Source of the DNA: Bathynomus jamesi
Taxonomy: Eukaryota; Arthropoda; Malacostraca; Isopoda; Cirolanidae
Length of the DNA stretch: 64,000 bases
Reading direction: 5' to 3'
NCBI GenBank assembly: GCA_023014485.1
Contig: JAJOZX010003309.1
Span: 124,001-188,000, forward strand
A program made the translations under genes and the position numbers. Positions 1 through 11,670 of this stretch are shown piece by piece (the stretch's first letter is position 1; each line of letters starts with the position of its first letter). The notes under the pieces were generated by a model. That model had not been told where the DNA came from and did no database searches. It saw only the letters and a list, made by a program, of their open reading frames with translations.

Positions 1-553
1 GAACGAAGAAACTGTAGTGTCGGTGAGAGGGAAGACCTTGAGAGACAAAGGCGTGACATCTGTATGAAAAAGATCCCACTGGAGTCTAAATTCCTCATTT
101 TAGATGTCCTAAAAGGAGCAATAGTGCGATCCCGTGAAATATATAGAACTTTAAAATATGAAGAACAATTCATTCACAATATATTTTTTTTTTTCACTCG
201 TTAATGTGACTGTGCTTACAATTTTTTTTTGTCGTTTTACTCTGATTCACGAACCGTGTAGTGAGTGCCCATTGAGGATTAAAGACTCGAGAACTAGTGA
301 CACCGGCCCCAAAGAATAAAAGTGGTAACACAAGTATCGTAGTTGGGACAGTAGTTCTTTTTTTCTTTTTTCTTTTTCTTTCATTTGTGTTATGGGAAAT
401 CAAGTGTAGATAAAAATAGAAGTAGGCCCAAATTCCAAAATAGAGGCTTGGCTAACATCCGAACAACACCGGACCTACTCTCCTGAGGAGCAGGTTGGTG
501 GGAGTTAATCAAAGGGTACCCCAAAAGCACCCCAATCCCATGTATGCTAATAT
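1..553. other. No recognised feature
   Basis: I see no gene, terminal repeat or tandem repeat here beyond short A/T runs and a pyrimidine-rich tract near 355-385. The one open frame (about 69 codons, minus strand) has low-complexity Lys/Arg/Thr composition and no recognisable motif, so I do not call it. Confidence 0.5.
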
Positions 554-560
554 GCCCTAG

Positions 561-1160
561 GGATCTTTTCGGTTTGACGGCCTGTAATATTTTTTAACAT
601 TACTTGTTTTGTCCAGTTGTAATCGAGGACTTCAAAAATAATATTCATGTTTTAGAGAAACAAATAGTGAGGCAGTTATACATTTTAGTTTAGAGAATAT
701 CATATACGCTTTAAGATTCCAAAATCCCTGAAAGTTTTAGGTCAACTGTACGATCATGACGATTGGTTAGGTTAAGTCATGATATTTTCGTTTGTTTTGA
801 CACTAAACTAACAAAAATATCATGACTTAACCTAACCAATCGTCAAGGGCTTACAGTTGACCTAACCGAACATTCTGTTAACCTAACTGGGCATTCAGTT
901 AACCTAACCAGTTGGTAGAGTCTAGATAGAATTTGATGGTCCCGTAGCCATGACTCGTTTTTTTCCGCCGGCCGTCAAACCAAAAAGATTCCAATACGGT
1001 TTAAAAACATATATTTTAAATTTATTAAATTGTACATAACTGCCTCACTATTTGTTTCTCTAAAACATGAATGTTATTTTTGAAATACACGATTAAAACT
1101 GGACAATAAAAAACAAGTAATGTTAAAAAATATTACAGGCCGTCAAACCGAAAAGATCCG
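561..1160. mobile_element. Fold-back (long-TIR) non-autonomous DNA transposon
   Basis: The two ends are a long imperfect inverted repeat: about 140 bp at the left (begins GGATCTTTTCGGTTTGACGG) matches the reverse complement of the right end. GCCCTAG lies directly outside both ends (554-560 and 1161-1167), a likely target-site duplication of 7-9 bp. A second, tighter palindrome occupies about 757-845 and contains GGTTAGGTTAAGT. That core also occurs inside the fold-back at 28692-29398. Another TIR-like stretch lies at about 968-993, so an older copy may be nested inside. It encodes nothing. Long TIRs with duplications near 9 bp suggest a Mutator-like origin, but that is inference. Confidence 0.7.
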
Positions 1161-1537
1161 GCCCTAGTTTGTAATACCACGTATGCTGATAGGCCGAAGA
1201 TTGGAAGGTTGATGCATGCTCCATTGTGCTACACCAATCGTGTACAGTAATTATAATGATATAATCCTCCTCCAGAAAAGAGGGTGTGAGAATAAGGAAG
1301 GAACTCCGAAGGAACACCAGCTGAGCTATTTCCAAAAATTATGGCAAATATTTGTGTAAAGTTGAATGCTGTGTTAGAAAAAAATGGTGATTACAGTGAA
1401 CATGTTTCATTAAGGTTAATAAACTCCTATGTTTTACGTACCTATTGAGTTTGTTTTTGTATCTAGATGCCGTTTTTTTTAGTTTATAACATTTATTTAG
1501 AAATAGGGGCTTTTAGGAGGGGGGTAACTGGTATATA

Positions 1538-1605
1538 CAGGGTGGTCCAAAACTCCTGCCTCATGGGGGGGGGGGTATTATGAGGTAAACTTCTGAACCA
1601 CCCTG
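1538..1605. mobile_element. Very short mariner-type MITE
   Basis: A 68-bp element flanked by TA on both sides. Left end CAGGGTGGTCCAAAACTCCT and right-end reverse complement CAGGGTGGTTCAGAAGTTTA are clear inverted repeats meeting at a G-rich run. CAGGGTG... termini with TA duplications are the Tc1/mariner signature seen several more times in this window. Confidence 0.65.
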
Positions 1606-1639
<34 letters not shown>

Positions 1640-1640
1640 C

Positions 1641-1712
<72 letters not shown>
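1606..1712. repeat. (TA)n/(TG)n microsatellite
   Basis: Alternating (TA)n and (TG)n blocks follow the right end of the short MITE. Open frames across it encode only Tyr-Ile or His-Thr dipeptide runs and are artefacts. Confidence 0.95.
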
Positions 1713-1717
<5 letters not shown>

Positions 1718-1797
1718 CAGGGGCGGCATCAGTCGCTTTACCGGGAATAATGAAATCACTTGTGAAGACTAATATGCCGAGAAAATTATTTTTATAT

Positions 1798-1852
1798 TCG
1801 GCAACACTGATTCGGCAACACTGATATGGCAACACTGACTTGGCAACACTGA
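1798..1852 (+). repeat. Short tandem repeat, unit about 13-15 bp
   Basis: GGCAACACTGA is repeated four times with variable TT/TAT/CT linkers. There is no coding potential. Confidence 0.8.
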
Positions 1853-2362
1853 TTTCAGTACGCTGAGTGCAGTATTAAGTTGACTAGATTGAGGTTTAGA
1901 ACTGTTGAAATTGCAATCTGTGCAGTTAATTTTTTATTCTTTTTGTCTTTACATGATGAACAGAAAATTAGACACCAAACAACGCGTCTACGGCCAGAAA
2001 CCTCGGGACTTCGATCACACGAAGACTTTGATACGCTAAAAGTTCGAAACGTTGAATAATAACAAAAAACTGTGTCACGCTGTTTGTTGTTCAGTGGTTC
2101 AAAGATGCAACGTGTATATTGAGCATGATGGAGGACACTTTAAACAATTTCTGTAATAAATAATAAATATTAGCCACAGTTCCCTAATGGACTTGGCAAG
2201 TAATATGACTCTAAGAGTGTTAATAAGGTTTCGATTATGCATATTGGGCATTCTGGATACCAAAACCGAAAACGTGAGTTGGTACCACAGTGTAAACAAT
2301 TTCATGTGTGGTCATGTGTGTGCATGCATGTGTAAGCAGTTTCAAGTATGTAGCTTATTATA

Positions 2363-3084
2363 CAGGGTGTCCATAAATGTTTACCCTGAAAACAGTATGC
2401 TCTCATGTTTTAATGATGAATCTTACATCCGTTTTCTTTTTACAGGTGATCTCGTACACGCATAGAGTTTCTGTGCTGGTGTGTTTCGTCTACCGCATTC
2501 GCCGCTAGGAGCGCTGTAGTAGCTGTTCAGTTAAGATGGCGTCTGTGACAGAGAAGGCACAATGTGTTGTGTGGCTTGCAGAAACAAAATCTGTCAGTGT
2601 TCAGCAAAGGTTCAGAACAAAGTATGGAAAGAACCACCTGATGTGAAGTTAATTAAGTCGTGGATGAAAAAATTCTTGGAAACTGGAAACGTGGAAAAGG
2701 GAAAGAGCAGTGGTAGACCATCAGTTTCCGATGGGACGATAGAAAACATTTAAACTGCTTTCACACGGTCACCAAGGAAATCGGTGAGACAAGCTTCATG
2801 CCAACTAAAGATACCGAAGTCTACGGTGCACAAGGTGTTACACAAACGTTTGAAGCTACACGCCTACAAGGTAAATGTTGGAAAATGTGTGGCGTGGGTG
2901 TGAATACCGTTTAGACATTTTACGTGCCACTAGGGGTGCACATGTGGAACCTTATTAAGTTCATTAACTATGTATCAAAACTTTGTATGTTTAGCTACTT
3001 ATGATTAAAACTGTGTTTGAATACGAGCGTTTATTTAAAAGTTATAGCATGCTTTAATCAGGGTAATCATTTATGGACACCCTG
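2363..3084 (+). mobile_element. Mariner-like element, internally deleted
   Basis: Flanked by TA, with inverted ends CAGGGTGTCCATAAATG at the left and its reverse complement at the right. At 722 bp it is well below the roughly 1.2-1.3 kb of a full element. It keeps both ends of the transposase gene but has lost the catalytic core. Confidence 0.85.
2535..2958 (+). pseudogene. Mariner-type transposase remnant (DNA-binding part plus C-terminus)
   Basis: The reading begins with ATG at 2535 (MASVTEKAQC...), giving the N-terminal helix-turn-helix of the DUF4817-type transposases. A frameshift at about 2625-2635 precedes the motif GKSSGRPSVSD, the usual linker between the two helix-turn-helix halves. 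A stop at about 2751 interrupts the second half (KIPKSTVHKVLHKR). The sequence then jumps to the family's C-terminus (EYRLDILRATRGAHVE), so the whole DDD catalytic domain has been deleted. It cannot encode an active transposase but retains the DNA-binding region. Confidence 0.8.
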
Positions 3085-3136
3085 TAGTATGCTATGTAAC
3101 GTGGAGTATGTATATGTAAAAGAAATTTAGCATTAT

Positions 3137-3200
3137 TATTAGTTTTATCATTATTATTATTATTATTATTATTAGTAGTAGTAGTAGTAGTAGTAGTAAA
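3137..3200. repeat. (ATT)n/(TAG)n microsatellite
   Basis: A run of ATT trinucleotides passes into TAG trinucleotides. No gene is present between here and 3550; that stretch is plain AT-rich sequence. Confidence 0.95.
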
Positions 3201-3815
3201 GAGTAATATTATGAAGTACACAGATTAAAAGTTTGAGAAAAACTTATTACAAAAAAAGATTTAAAAAAATAAAATTTGTCGCATTACAGTGTACTAACTT
3301 TCTCTGCGTGCTCTGACCATTTTAAGTCGGGGTACTTTGGATGTAATTAACGCAATGAAAATTTAAGAATCTTTTTCCCAACGACCAACCCCAGTAATAA
3401 TGTAATCACATTTTATCATATTAATATATATTATTTTTAACTGCTGGATTAATGTCGCACAGTCATTCTATAACTTGGGTTGTTGCACATACTGGTTTTA
3501 ACTGTCTATAAAAAAAGATTCCAAATGAAGATACATTGAAAAACTACTTAGTTATAACTAGAGCCCGGATGTTTAAGCACTAAAAACCCTTAGAATAGAC
3601 AGACAAATGGGCAAAATAAACATTCAAAATAGGCAGTAAAACCCGCCAAAAAAGTCATTTATAAATTTGCTTTCGAAAAACATTTAACCTAGAATAGTAC
3701 CTTTATATACGCATAATACAATATTACATTGCCCTCAGTCAACAAAACAGTTGGTAATGCAAATATTAGTTAGGGATAATAACCATGATTTCATTTCCAA
3801 AAATAAAGTTTAATA

Positions 3816-4608
3816 CAGGGTGTCCCAGAATTAACTATCTATTTCAATGAAATCGGACAAATTTAATAAAAACTGACATAATTTTGTGTTTATTACTAAA
3901 TTATGATACAAAAACAAATAGATTTATAAATCATAAGTCAAAACTTTATTGAGAAGTTTCAACATGTGCACCGTCTGTATCTCTGCAAATTTCAAATCTA
4001 TCCTCAGCGCTGCGAAACACATTTTGAAGCATTTCAGGTGTTATCTCCCGCACTGCCAACTGGATGCGTTCTTTAAGTTCAGCTAAACTATTGATCTTTG
4101 GCGATAAACCTTTGTTTTATGAAACCCCATGCAAAGAAATCCAGGGGTGTCAAATCCGGAGAACGCGGAGGCCAAGGTCGAGGTCCTCCACGTCCAACCC
4201 ACCGATTCGGAAGGCGTCTGTTGAGGTATTCTCGAACAATTAGAGCATAATGACATGGTGCTCCATCTTGTTGAAACACAACATTATCAAGAATGCCATC
4301 ATCAAGAAGCTGTGGTTCGAGAAACTGCTGAAGCATATCAAGGTAGACGGTACCTGTTACAGTTGCTTCCGAAAAAAAGAATGGGCCATAAATTTTGGAT
4401 TTGGTCATTCCAAGCCACACGTTAACTTTTGGAGAGTCTCTTTAAAACTGAAAAACTATGAAAAAATTATGAAAATAAAATTATGAAAAAAATTTAGAAA
4501 TTTATACATTTTTAACACATATTAAACATGATAAACATAAATAAAAGTGTGTTTTTAAAAAATTTGTCCGATTTCATTGAAATAGATAGTTAATTCTGGG
4601 ACACCCTG
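3816..4608 (-). mobile_element. Mariner-like element, 5'-deleted
   Basis: TA-flanked, with near-perfect inverted repeats of about 45 bp beginning CAGGGTGTCCCAGAATTAAC. It is 793 bp long. The transposase gene runs on the minus strand and has lost its N-terminal half. It lies inside the hAT-like element. Confidence 0.9.
3946..4440 (-). pseudogene. Mariner-type transposase, catalytic C-terminal half only
   Basis: The reading contains FQQDGAPCHYA (second catalytic Asp) and RSPDLTPLDFFAWG (third catalytic Asp), with 36 residues between the two Asp by my count. After a frameshift at about 4088 it ends GAHVETSQ. The DNA-binding domains and the first catalytic Asp are missing. It is closely related to the transposase at 21042-22084, sharing the TPLDFFAWGFIK block and spacing. 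Not functional as it stands. Confidence 0.85.
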
Positions 4609-4892
4609 TATAGAAGAATACCATTATACACGTATAAATAAGACATATCACAACGTCATTATAGTGAACAAAACAGTAGGTTTTGAAAATGTTTGTTACA
4701 TAATAATGACAAGGATTTACATTTCATTAAACGTTTAATATAAAATAATAGTATTATGAAAGGAGGAGAATCTAGACACTAATAGACGAGAGAAGTACTG
4801 CAGGGAGAATGGCAGGTAGGAGACAGGGAGTACTGGGACCCTACCCTGTGAGCAGTCCAGCATGATTTCAAACCCACATTTCTCCCTCTATT

Positions 4893-7800
4893 CCTCACTA
4901 GAGGAAAGGGACAGTAAGTAGAGGGAAGAAGCAAACCAAAAAAAATAAGCTGGCTGAAACACCAGAAAGCCAAGTGGAGCCCTCAATAAGAGAAAAACCA
5001 ATAGAGACAGCCCCAGATACTATAGTGGAAGCACCACCTAAAGACAGTAAAGAAGAAGTGGACAAGGATGCATGCCCAGGGTAGGAAGAGGAGGAGGTGG
5101 AAGTGGAAATGAACCACAGGCACACAAATATCGTGCCACCCCTCCCCCTCCCCCTCCCCCTCAACTTCCCCCAAGTGAACCATCAGATGATGAGGGAGAT
5201 TCTACATCAGGACTAGGCAATGACAGTGCGGATGAGACAGAAGAGGAGAGTGAGGAAGAGAAGGAGATGAAGAGAAGGACCCTAATCCACAGAGAAGAAG
5301 ACATAAACCAGGAACTGAAATGCAGAAGACCACTGCCCAAGCTGAGGAACACCCAGAAGGTCAGAAAATACATAGAGATGGCAAACAAGGTACTACCTAC
5401 AATAACACCCGAGGAGAGTAACCTTACAGAATTGAATAGGTTGTATTATGCAACAGCAGTCAGTGTAACAGAAATGGCAGGAGTAAAAATGCGCAAGCAG
5501 AATAGCCAGGAGCAAAACCAGGGAAGGAATAGGAATGAGAGGAAGCCAAGGTGGCAGCAGAGGCTAGAGAACAGAGTAGGTAACCTCAGGAAGGAGATCT
5601 CAATATTAACCACCCATATGAGGGGGGAAATAAGATCTGAACTGGGAAGGAGGAAAGTAAATGTACTAATCCAAAGAGAAAGGCTGGACAATGAACAAAA
5701 GATCAGACGAAGCATTGCCAGGAAAAAACTAGACCTATCGGCAAAGGCAAAAAGATTGGCATGATACATACGCTTGGACAAGGAAAAGAAACAAAATGAG
5801 ATGTTTGAAGACAATCCAACAAAATTGTTTAGAGAATTAAAGAATGCCCAAATAAATGTAGAAAGACCCCCTGAAAAAGAACAAGTGGAGCATTTCTGGA
5901 AGAACATCTATGAGAATGAAGTCAACCATAATGATGGTGCAAGTATGGATTGGAAGCCTTTACAACAGCGAAAAGGTGAGAAACATCTCAGAGATGGACA
6001 TGGACAGAATAACTGTAAAAGAAGTTGAGGAAAAAATAAGAAAAAGCAGCAACTGGAAAGCACCAGGACCAGACATGATTAAGAACTTCTGGTTGAAAAA
6101 GCTAACATCACTTAGTGGAAATCTAACGGGGTGCTTCAACAAAATAATAACAGCAGAAGAAGAAGCACCAGAATGGTTGATGAAAGGAAAAACAACACTA
6201 CTGCCAAAGTCCCATGAGACCCAGAATCCAAGTAAATACAGACCAATAACGTGCTTGCCTACAACCTACAAAATACTAACTGGAGTCATAGCTGACAGGA
6301 TCTACAGCCATGCAGAAGAAAACAACATCATAAGCCCAGAACAAAAAGGATGCAGCAAAAAAACGTATGGGACAAAAGACCAGCTGCTAATCAACAGGGC
6401 TATATTGGAAAACAGCAGAAAGAAACAGAGAAATCTAAGCATGGCATGGATTGACTACAAAAAAGCGTATGACAGCGTGCCCCACTCCTGGGTAAAGGAA
6501 GTATTGAGACTATACAAGATCCATCCTACTATCAGGATCTTCTTAGAAACAGCGATGACACGATGGGAAACAGACTTAACTCTCCATCACAGTAAGGGAA
6601 CTTTAGAAGTGAACAATGTAAGAATCAAGAGAGGGATCTATCAAGGTGACTCCATATCCCCTCTGTTGTTTGTATTGGCGCTAAACCCGCTCAGCCAACT
6701 AATCAACAACCAAAACAAAGGCTATGTGCTGAGACCAAGGGAAAAAAACAGCCCAAAAATATCGCATTTATTTTACATGGATGACCTAAAACTGTATGCC
6801 CCAAACAAAAGCGAGCTAACAGAAGAGGTCAGGGAGGTCAAAAAGTTCTCAGATGACATCCAGATGGAGTTTGGTCTTGATAAATGTGCCAATGTCACAC
6901 TAAAGAAAGGCAAAAGGTGTGAATCAGAAAACATCAGGGTGGACAACATCGTGATAGAAGATCTAGAGCAAGAGGCTACATACAAATATCTGGGGATGGA
7001 AGAATCTGAAAAGATGGAGAATGACATCATGAAGGAAAGACTGCGGAAGGAATACTCAAAGAGAATAAAGCTAATCCTAAAATCTCACCTAAACAGTAAG
7101 AATAAGATCCTGTCCATAAACTTACTGGCGGTACCTGTACTGTCATACAGTTTTGGCATTATTAACTGGACCCAGCAAGAAATCAACAAACTGGATACGA
7201 TCACCAAGAAATTGCTCCATGCGCATAAAATCATATATAAAAACCAATGCACACCAAGGTTATACCTGGCAAGGACGGTCGGTGGATTAGGGCTCGCACT
7301 AATAGATCAAGCGCACAAAGCCACAACAATAGGATTAGCATAGTACATAAAGGAAGGAGAGGGAAGGCTAGTGAGATTTGTAAGAGACCATGAACGTGAA
7401 AAGCCTCAAACAACATCACTCTCAAAAAAAGCAAATGACTATCTAGCAGATGCTGGCATAGGACCTGAACAGCTTGAAGACATCGCAACTAAACCTCTCA
7501 TGGAAAAAATAACCACCATCAAAAGAAGATATAACAAGAAAAGATCAGGAGAAAAAGAGAAGAACTGGGAAGAGCACAAGTTCAGTAAAGTATACAAAGA
7601 GGATGTGCTGAACAGAGTATATATAGAGAGGGAGAAAACTGTGGAGTTCCTGGTAAGAGGGGCACTGAGACCAGAGGACGAACGACTGGTAATAGCAGCA
7701 CAGGACCAGGCATTACGAACAAACTGGTTCAAAAAGAACATCGAGGGCAGAAATGAAAGCGAGATGTGCAGACTGTGCTCAAAGAGCCCAGAGACTGTAA

Positions 7801-8440
7801 GTCATATACTGTCGGGGTGTGAAGTACTCCTGCACAGAGGAAACTACACAGACAGACACAATGCAGTCTGCAAGCTAATCCACTTCAAGCTGTGTAGGAA
7901 ATACGAAATAAGGCTAGAAACTGAAAAGCAATGGGAACATATTCCACAAGGAATAGAAGACAGTGACAAAGTGCTGCTCCTATACGATCACGAGATACCA
8001 ACTGACATCAGGGTATCAGGATGCAGGCCAGACATAGTGGTGAGAGAGAAGGAGAGTAATAAGTGCCTATTGGTGGAAGTAGGAGTCCCTGCAGACTGGA
8101 ATGTGGCAAACTATGAAAGGGAAAAGGTATTAAAATACCAGAGACTCAAACATGAAATAAGGAGAATGTGGAATGTGGAACCTGAGATCATCCCAATTGT
8201 AGTAGGGGCAACAGGAGCGGTAAAGAAGTCCACACTAGAGTTCCTGAACCAACTGCCCATAAGTGTGACGTCTGGAGAAATTGTAAGGGAGATATTACGA
8301 CACAGCACCTCCATCTTACGCCTAGTACTAGGCTGTACCTAGAAATTCCTTAGGGTTAAGGTTTAACACCGGAAGCAAGAAACTCTCTCCATCTGGAGTA
8401 GAAGGGAAAAAACTAAAAGAAAAAAGAAACTACAAATACA
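4893..8440 (+). mobile_element. LINE with restriction-like endonuclease, copy 1 (5'-truncated)
   Basis: A non-LTR retrotransposon homologous over nearly its whole length to the copy at 14925-19700. Homology starts at about 4893, so this copy lacks roughly the first 0.6 kb of the other. The 4757-4890 stretch may belong to its 5' region but I cannot align it. The 3' UTR after the stop at 8342 ends near 8440 in an A-rich tract. It is nested in the hAT-like element. Confidence 0.85.
4908..8342 (+). pseudogene. LINE polyprotein: RT plus CCHC zinc knuckle plus restriction-like endonuclease
   Basis: Order of parts: an acidic, Pro/Lys-rich N-terminal region with charged coiled-coil stretches (to about 5900); reverse transcriptase (5910-7343) with AWIDYKKAYDSVPHSW (motif A), IYQGDSISPLLF (motif B) and FYMDDLKLYA (motif C); then a CCHC knuckle CRLCSKSPETVSHILSGC at about 7767-7820; then a PD-(D/E)XK-type endonuclease with RPDIVV and LLVEVGVPAD at about 8020-8095. 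This order is that of the R2/R4/Dong/NeSL-type elements, which nick at specific or simple targets. It is interrupted by at least one N-terminal frameshift near 5080, a stop at 5762-5764, a frameshift at about 5910-6000 and a stop at 7341-7343. Catalytic residues of both enzymes survive, so decay is recent. Confidence 0.85.
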
Positions 8441-8632
8441 TGCATCTTACACACTACACGATCTCTTCAAAATTTATATTAAAAAGAAAGAAAAGTAGCA
8501 TCATTGAGCCTTGGAGACCTTGTCTTTGGCTTTCTCCTTCTGCAGAGGGGACACTTTGCGGCCGCTCACCCTTAACCTTCTTCTTACATAAAAAAAATAT
8601 GCAGGCTCACTTTATATATATATATATATATA

Positions 8633-8951
8633 CAGGGTGGCGCAAAAGTAGCGCATCATAGGAATTTTCAGTGTTGACTATAATATATTGTTTTTTCGTT
8701 TAGGTAGGGGATGCCTGCGAAATTAACAATAGACTGGAATGTGAGCTTGGTTTTAATGTATGGAATACCAGCTACAACAAATCGATAAATCGGTACAGAG
8801 TAAAAAATTCTGTACTGATTCATCGATTTGTAATGTATGGAATACCAGGTACAACAAATCGATGAATTGGTACAGAATTTAAGGGAAAAAAATATATACT
8901 GTATAATCAACACTGAAAATTCCTATGATGCGCAACTTTTGTGCTACCCTG
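8633..8951. mobile_element. Mariner-type MITE with internal repeats
   Basis: TA-flanked, with about 45-bp inverted repeats starting CAGGGTGGCGCAAAAGTAGC. Inside, a ~45-bp unit beginning AATGTATGGAATACCAG occurs twice directly (about 8755 and 8832). Part of the same unit lies inverted between them, so the centre can fold into alternative hairpins. No coding sequence. (TA)n borders both ends. Confidence 0.85.
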
Positions 8952-9176
8952 TATATATATATATATTATATACTGTATGCGTGTGTAAAACTGAAATATA
9001 TAACAGAAACTGATAGGCCTATTTTGGGACTAATGGAATAGTACTAGAAAATAATGGAAAAAAAGGCAAACTAGACACTTTATGACGAAAAAGGCACTTT
9101 TTCCTGTGAACTCAAAAATAGGCCAAAAAAAGGCATTTATGACATTTTGCCTGAACATCCGGGCTCTAGTTATAAC

Positions 9177-9745
9177 ATCTAAATTGTACCAACCAAATTC
9201 GTTTTGTTTTTTATCAGCAAACTTTGGCCATAGGATCTATTTTTTGACATTAGGACATTAAACGTCTTTGTTGTTAGGAATATTTAGTGCAAGTAAAATA
9301 TTATTGGCAATATATTAACTAAAAATCTGGTCAAAAGATTGTCTCATAAATTCATAGAACTAAGTATGTTTTCAATGTATGAGTGTTTCTTTATGAGCAA
9401 GTTTTCTATTATAGCAATTTTTTTTTATTTGACTGGAATGTTTATCAGAATGTATAATGTTTATCTGAATTTTGGCATCTTTATTGTAGTTCTACAGTTT
9501 CGCTAAATTTATGTCTACAAATTCTCTCTCTGTGAAGCAGTGTCATGTCCCTTACATAATCACTCTGTGGTTGAGCATATTAATGAGTGTTTATTCACCT
9601 AAAAACAGAGCAGCTAATAATATATGGACAATTTATATGGATATAGCAAGAGAAAACTTCTAAGATTTGGACATTAAAAACTACATCGTTAAAACCCATA
9701 ACTGAAATAATTTAAACACGCTTTTCCTTAAAAAATACAAATACA
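9177..9745. other. No recognised feature
   Basis: AT-rich sequence between the hAT-like element and the next LINE. I see no open frame with motifs, no terminal repeat and no tandem repeat. Confidence 0.5.
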
Positions 9746-11670
9746 AATACAAGAAAATTCAGCACCAGAGCCAGATCTATCGCGTACCACGTTTTTGAAG
9801 GAAATATAAAGAGAGTATTGCCAAGCCTCTATATTTACTACAGAGAAAATCACTCGACACAAAACAAATTCCACTTCCATTAAAGAAAGCAAACATTGCC
9901 TCCTTATTTAAAGGAGGTAACAGTTGTAGTTGTAGTTCGTTGTAGTAATAACAGAATTATTGTCCAGTAGCTCTCACCTCCTACCTTATAAAGTGCTTCG
10001 AAAATGTAATTAGAAGCAAAATTACTTACTACCTACAAGAAAAGAATTTATTCAATCTGAACCAGATGCCTATCATGGCCATCACAGTTACCAGACCACC
10101 AGGAGAAAACAGTGGGAATATTGTGTCGAGGTCATAACAAGGATGTAATACTGTATATACTGATTTTGCTAAAGCCTTAGATAAATGTGAACATCGAATT
10201 ATAGCACACAAACGTAAGGATAGAGGAATAACTGGAAAGCTAGGACGTTGGATATTTAATTTCCTAACTCAAAGAACACAAAGAGTGGTAGTAAATGGAA
10301 TCAAATCTGAAGTCTATGAAATCGTGAGCTTTGTCCCACTAGGTAGACTCCGGCAGGGGTTCCCAAACTTTTACCACTTTGTCCGTACGGACATAGACCC
10401 CCCACAAAAAAAATTATGAATTCAGTTACAAACTATAGTATATTTCATAAACATAGATAGCTTTCAGAAAGCTTTAGATAGCTTTCAAAAAGCTTAGAGA
10501 CCCCCTGGAAGCTTCCTACAGACCCCTGGGGGTCTGTACAGACCACTTTGGGAATCCCTGACTGGTAGAGTATCAGCCCCCTTGGAATTTATAACAATGA
10601 TTGCAGATATTAATGCAGATATTAATGAGAGTATCGTATTTTGTTTCGTGGATGACAAAAAGACATGCAAGGAAATATCAAAAGAAGGCGACATAGAAAA
10701 ATAACAAAATTACATTGAAACATTGCTCAAGTGGAAGGAAGACGACAATATGAAGTTCAGCTAAGAAAAATTTAAATTTATAAGATATGGTGACAAGATG
10801 TTGCTCAATAAAGTGTAGAAAACATTATAAGCCAAACAGATAACACCAAACCTACAAGTCAGGGATCTTGGGGTAATAATGTCATCGAATGCAGAATTCA
10901 ACGCACACTATAACATTAAAATCACAACAGCTAGAAAAAATAATTGGAGGAAAGCAGATAAACAAACCTCATATTGAAACGATGGAAGTGTCTAGTCCTA
11001 TCAATAACCGAGTATTGCTTATTACTCACAAGCCCATACAGAAAATAAAGACATTGCAAACATAGAAGCCATCCAGAGAACCGCTACGTCTAATACTTGT
11101 ATAGGGGGAAATGAAAGAAGACTACTGGTCTCGACTACAATCCTCGAAATTTTACTTCCTTGAAAGAAGAGGCGAGCGATACACAATAATATACATATTG
11201 AAAATACTCGAGAGCTGTCCCAAACTTTAGAAATGAAATAGAAGCACACTGGAAGGAGAGAAGAGACAGGTTCTGTACTGTCCCAACTGCGGTGGGAGAG
11301 GGTCCATGAAAATGAGGATGGAAAAATATCCCCAGAATATGAAGTTCAGAACATTTTAATGTACAAAGAAGTGAGGAACCTCCAACACACCAAATTGAAT
11401 AAATTGAAGAACGAACTGTACAGTTCCTGTGCAAAGTCCCTGACCAGCTGTGCGTGGCTGGTTATGAGGGCAGGAGGAGAGCGGAAACCAATTCTCTCCA
11501 CCACCAAATTCTCCAAATGAGGCGGGATGCTGCAGAAGGGTCGATCGCGGGTCAATCCTGAACAGTTGTTCGAAAACCATCATAAGGTTCATATATAGTA
11601 GATACATACATACATACTGTATATAGTGGCCTATTGACGGCAGGCTCACTATAATATGGTAACTGAATAA
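9746..11670 (+). pseudogene. Decayed APE-type LINE (jockey/CR1-like), RT and 3' region
   Basis: Many stops and shifts, but RT blocks can be read: a VYTDFAKALDKC-like motif A at about 10150-10190, a LGRWIFNFL block at about 10240, a VPLG/SAPL motif B interrupted by a hAT MITE, and a FVDDKKTC motif C at about 10640. The thumb and C-terminal tail (LERRGERYTIIYILKILE, about 11150-11200) match the LINE at 53138-55049, so both belong to one family; this copy is older. It ends near 11670 after an A-rich tail with AATAAA. Confidence 0.75.
10354..10560. mobile_element. hAT MITE
   Basis: 207 bp, beginning CAGGGGTTCCCAAACTTT and ending with the near-complement CTTTGGGAATCCCTG, the well-known hAT MITE terminus. 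ACTGGTAG follows the right end. A similar ACTAGGTAG lies 7 bp before the left end, so the duplication is imperfect. It interrupts RT motif B of the surrounding LINE. Confidence 0.8.

Larger units (their letters stand above)
3559..9168. mobile_element. hAT-like non-autonomous element carrying nested insertions
   Basis: The ends are TAGAGCCCGGATGTT and its reverse complement. They are bounded by a perfect 8-bp direct repeat GTTATAAC (3551-3558 and 9169-9176), the duplication length of hAT elements. The element itself is only about 1 kb and non-coding. The rest of the 5.6 kb is later insertions: a mariner at 3816-4608, a LINE at about 4893-8440 and a mariner MITE at 8633-8951. Because the duplication is still perfect, the boundaries are well supported. 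Confidence 0.8.

Noticed and set aside
1578..1835. Open frames rich in Tyr-Ile and His-Thr
   Set aside because: They are translations of (TA)n/(TG)n microsatellite; similar frames at 30152, 48391, 51171, 55750 and 58100 were rejected for the same reason.
4898..5907. Minus-strand frames rich in Ser/Phe/Leu (e.g. 5446-5907)
   Set aside because: They are antisense shadows of the charged LINE protein on the plus strand and contain no motifs. The same applies to 15371-16007 and 17330-17896.
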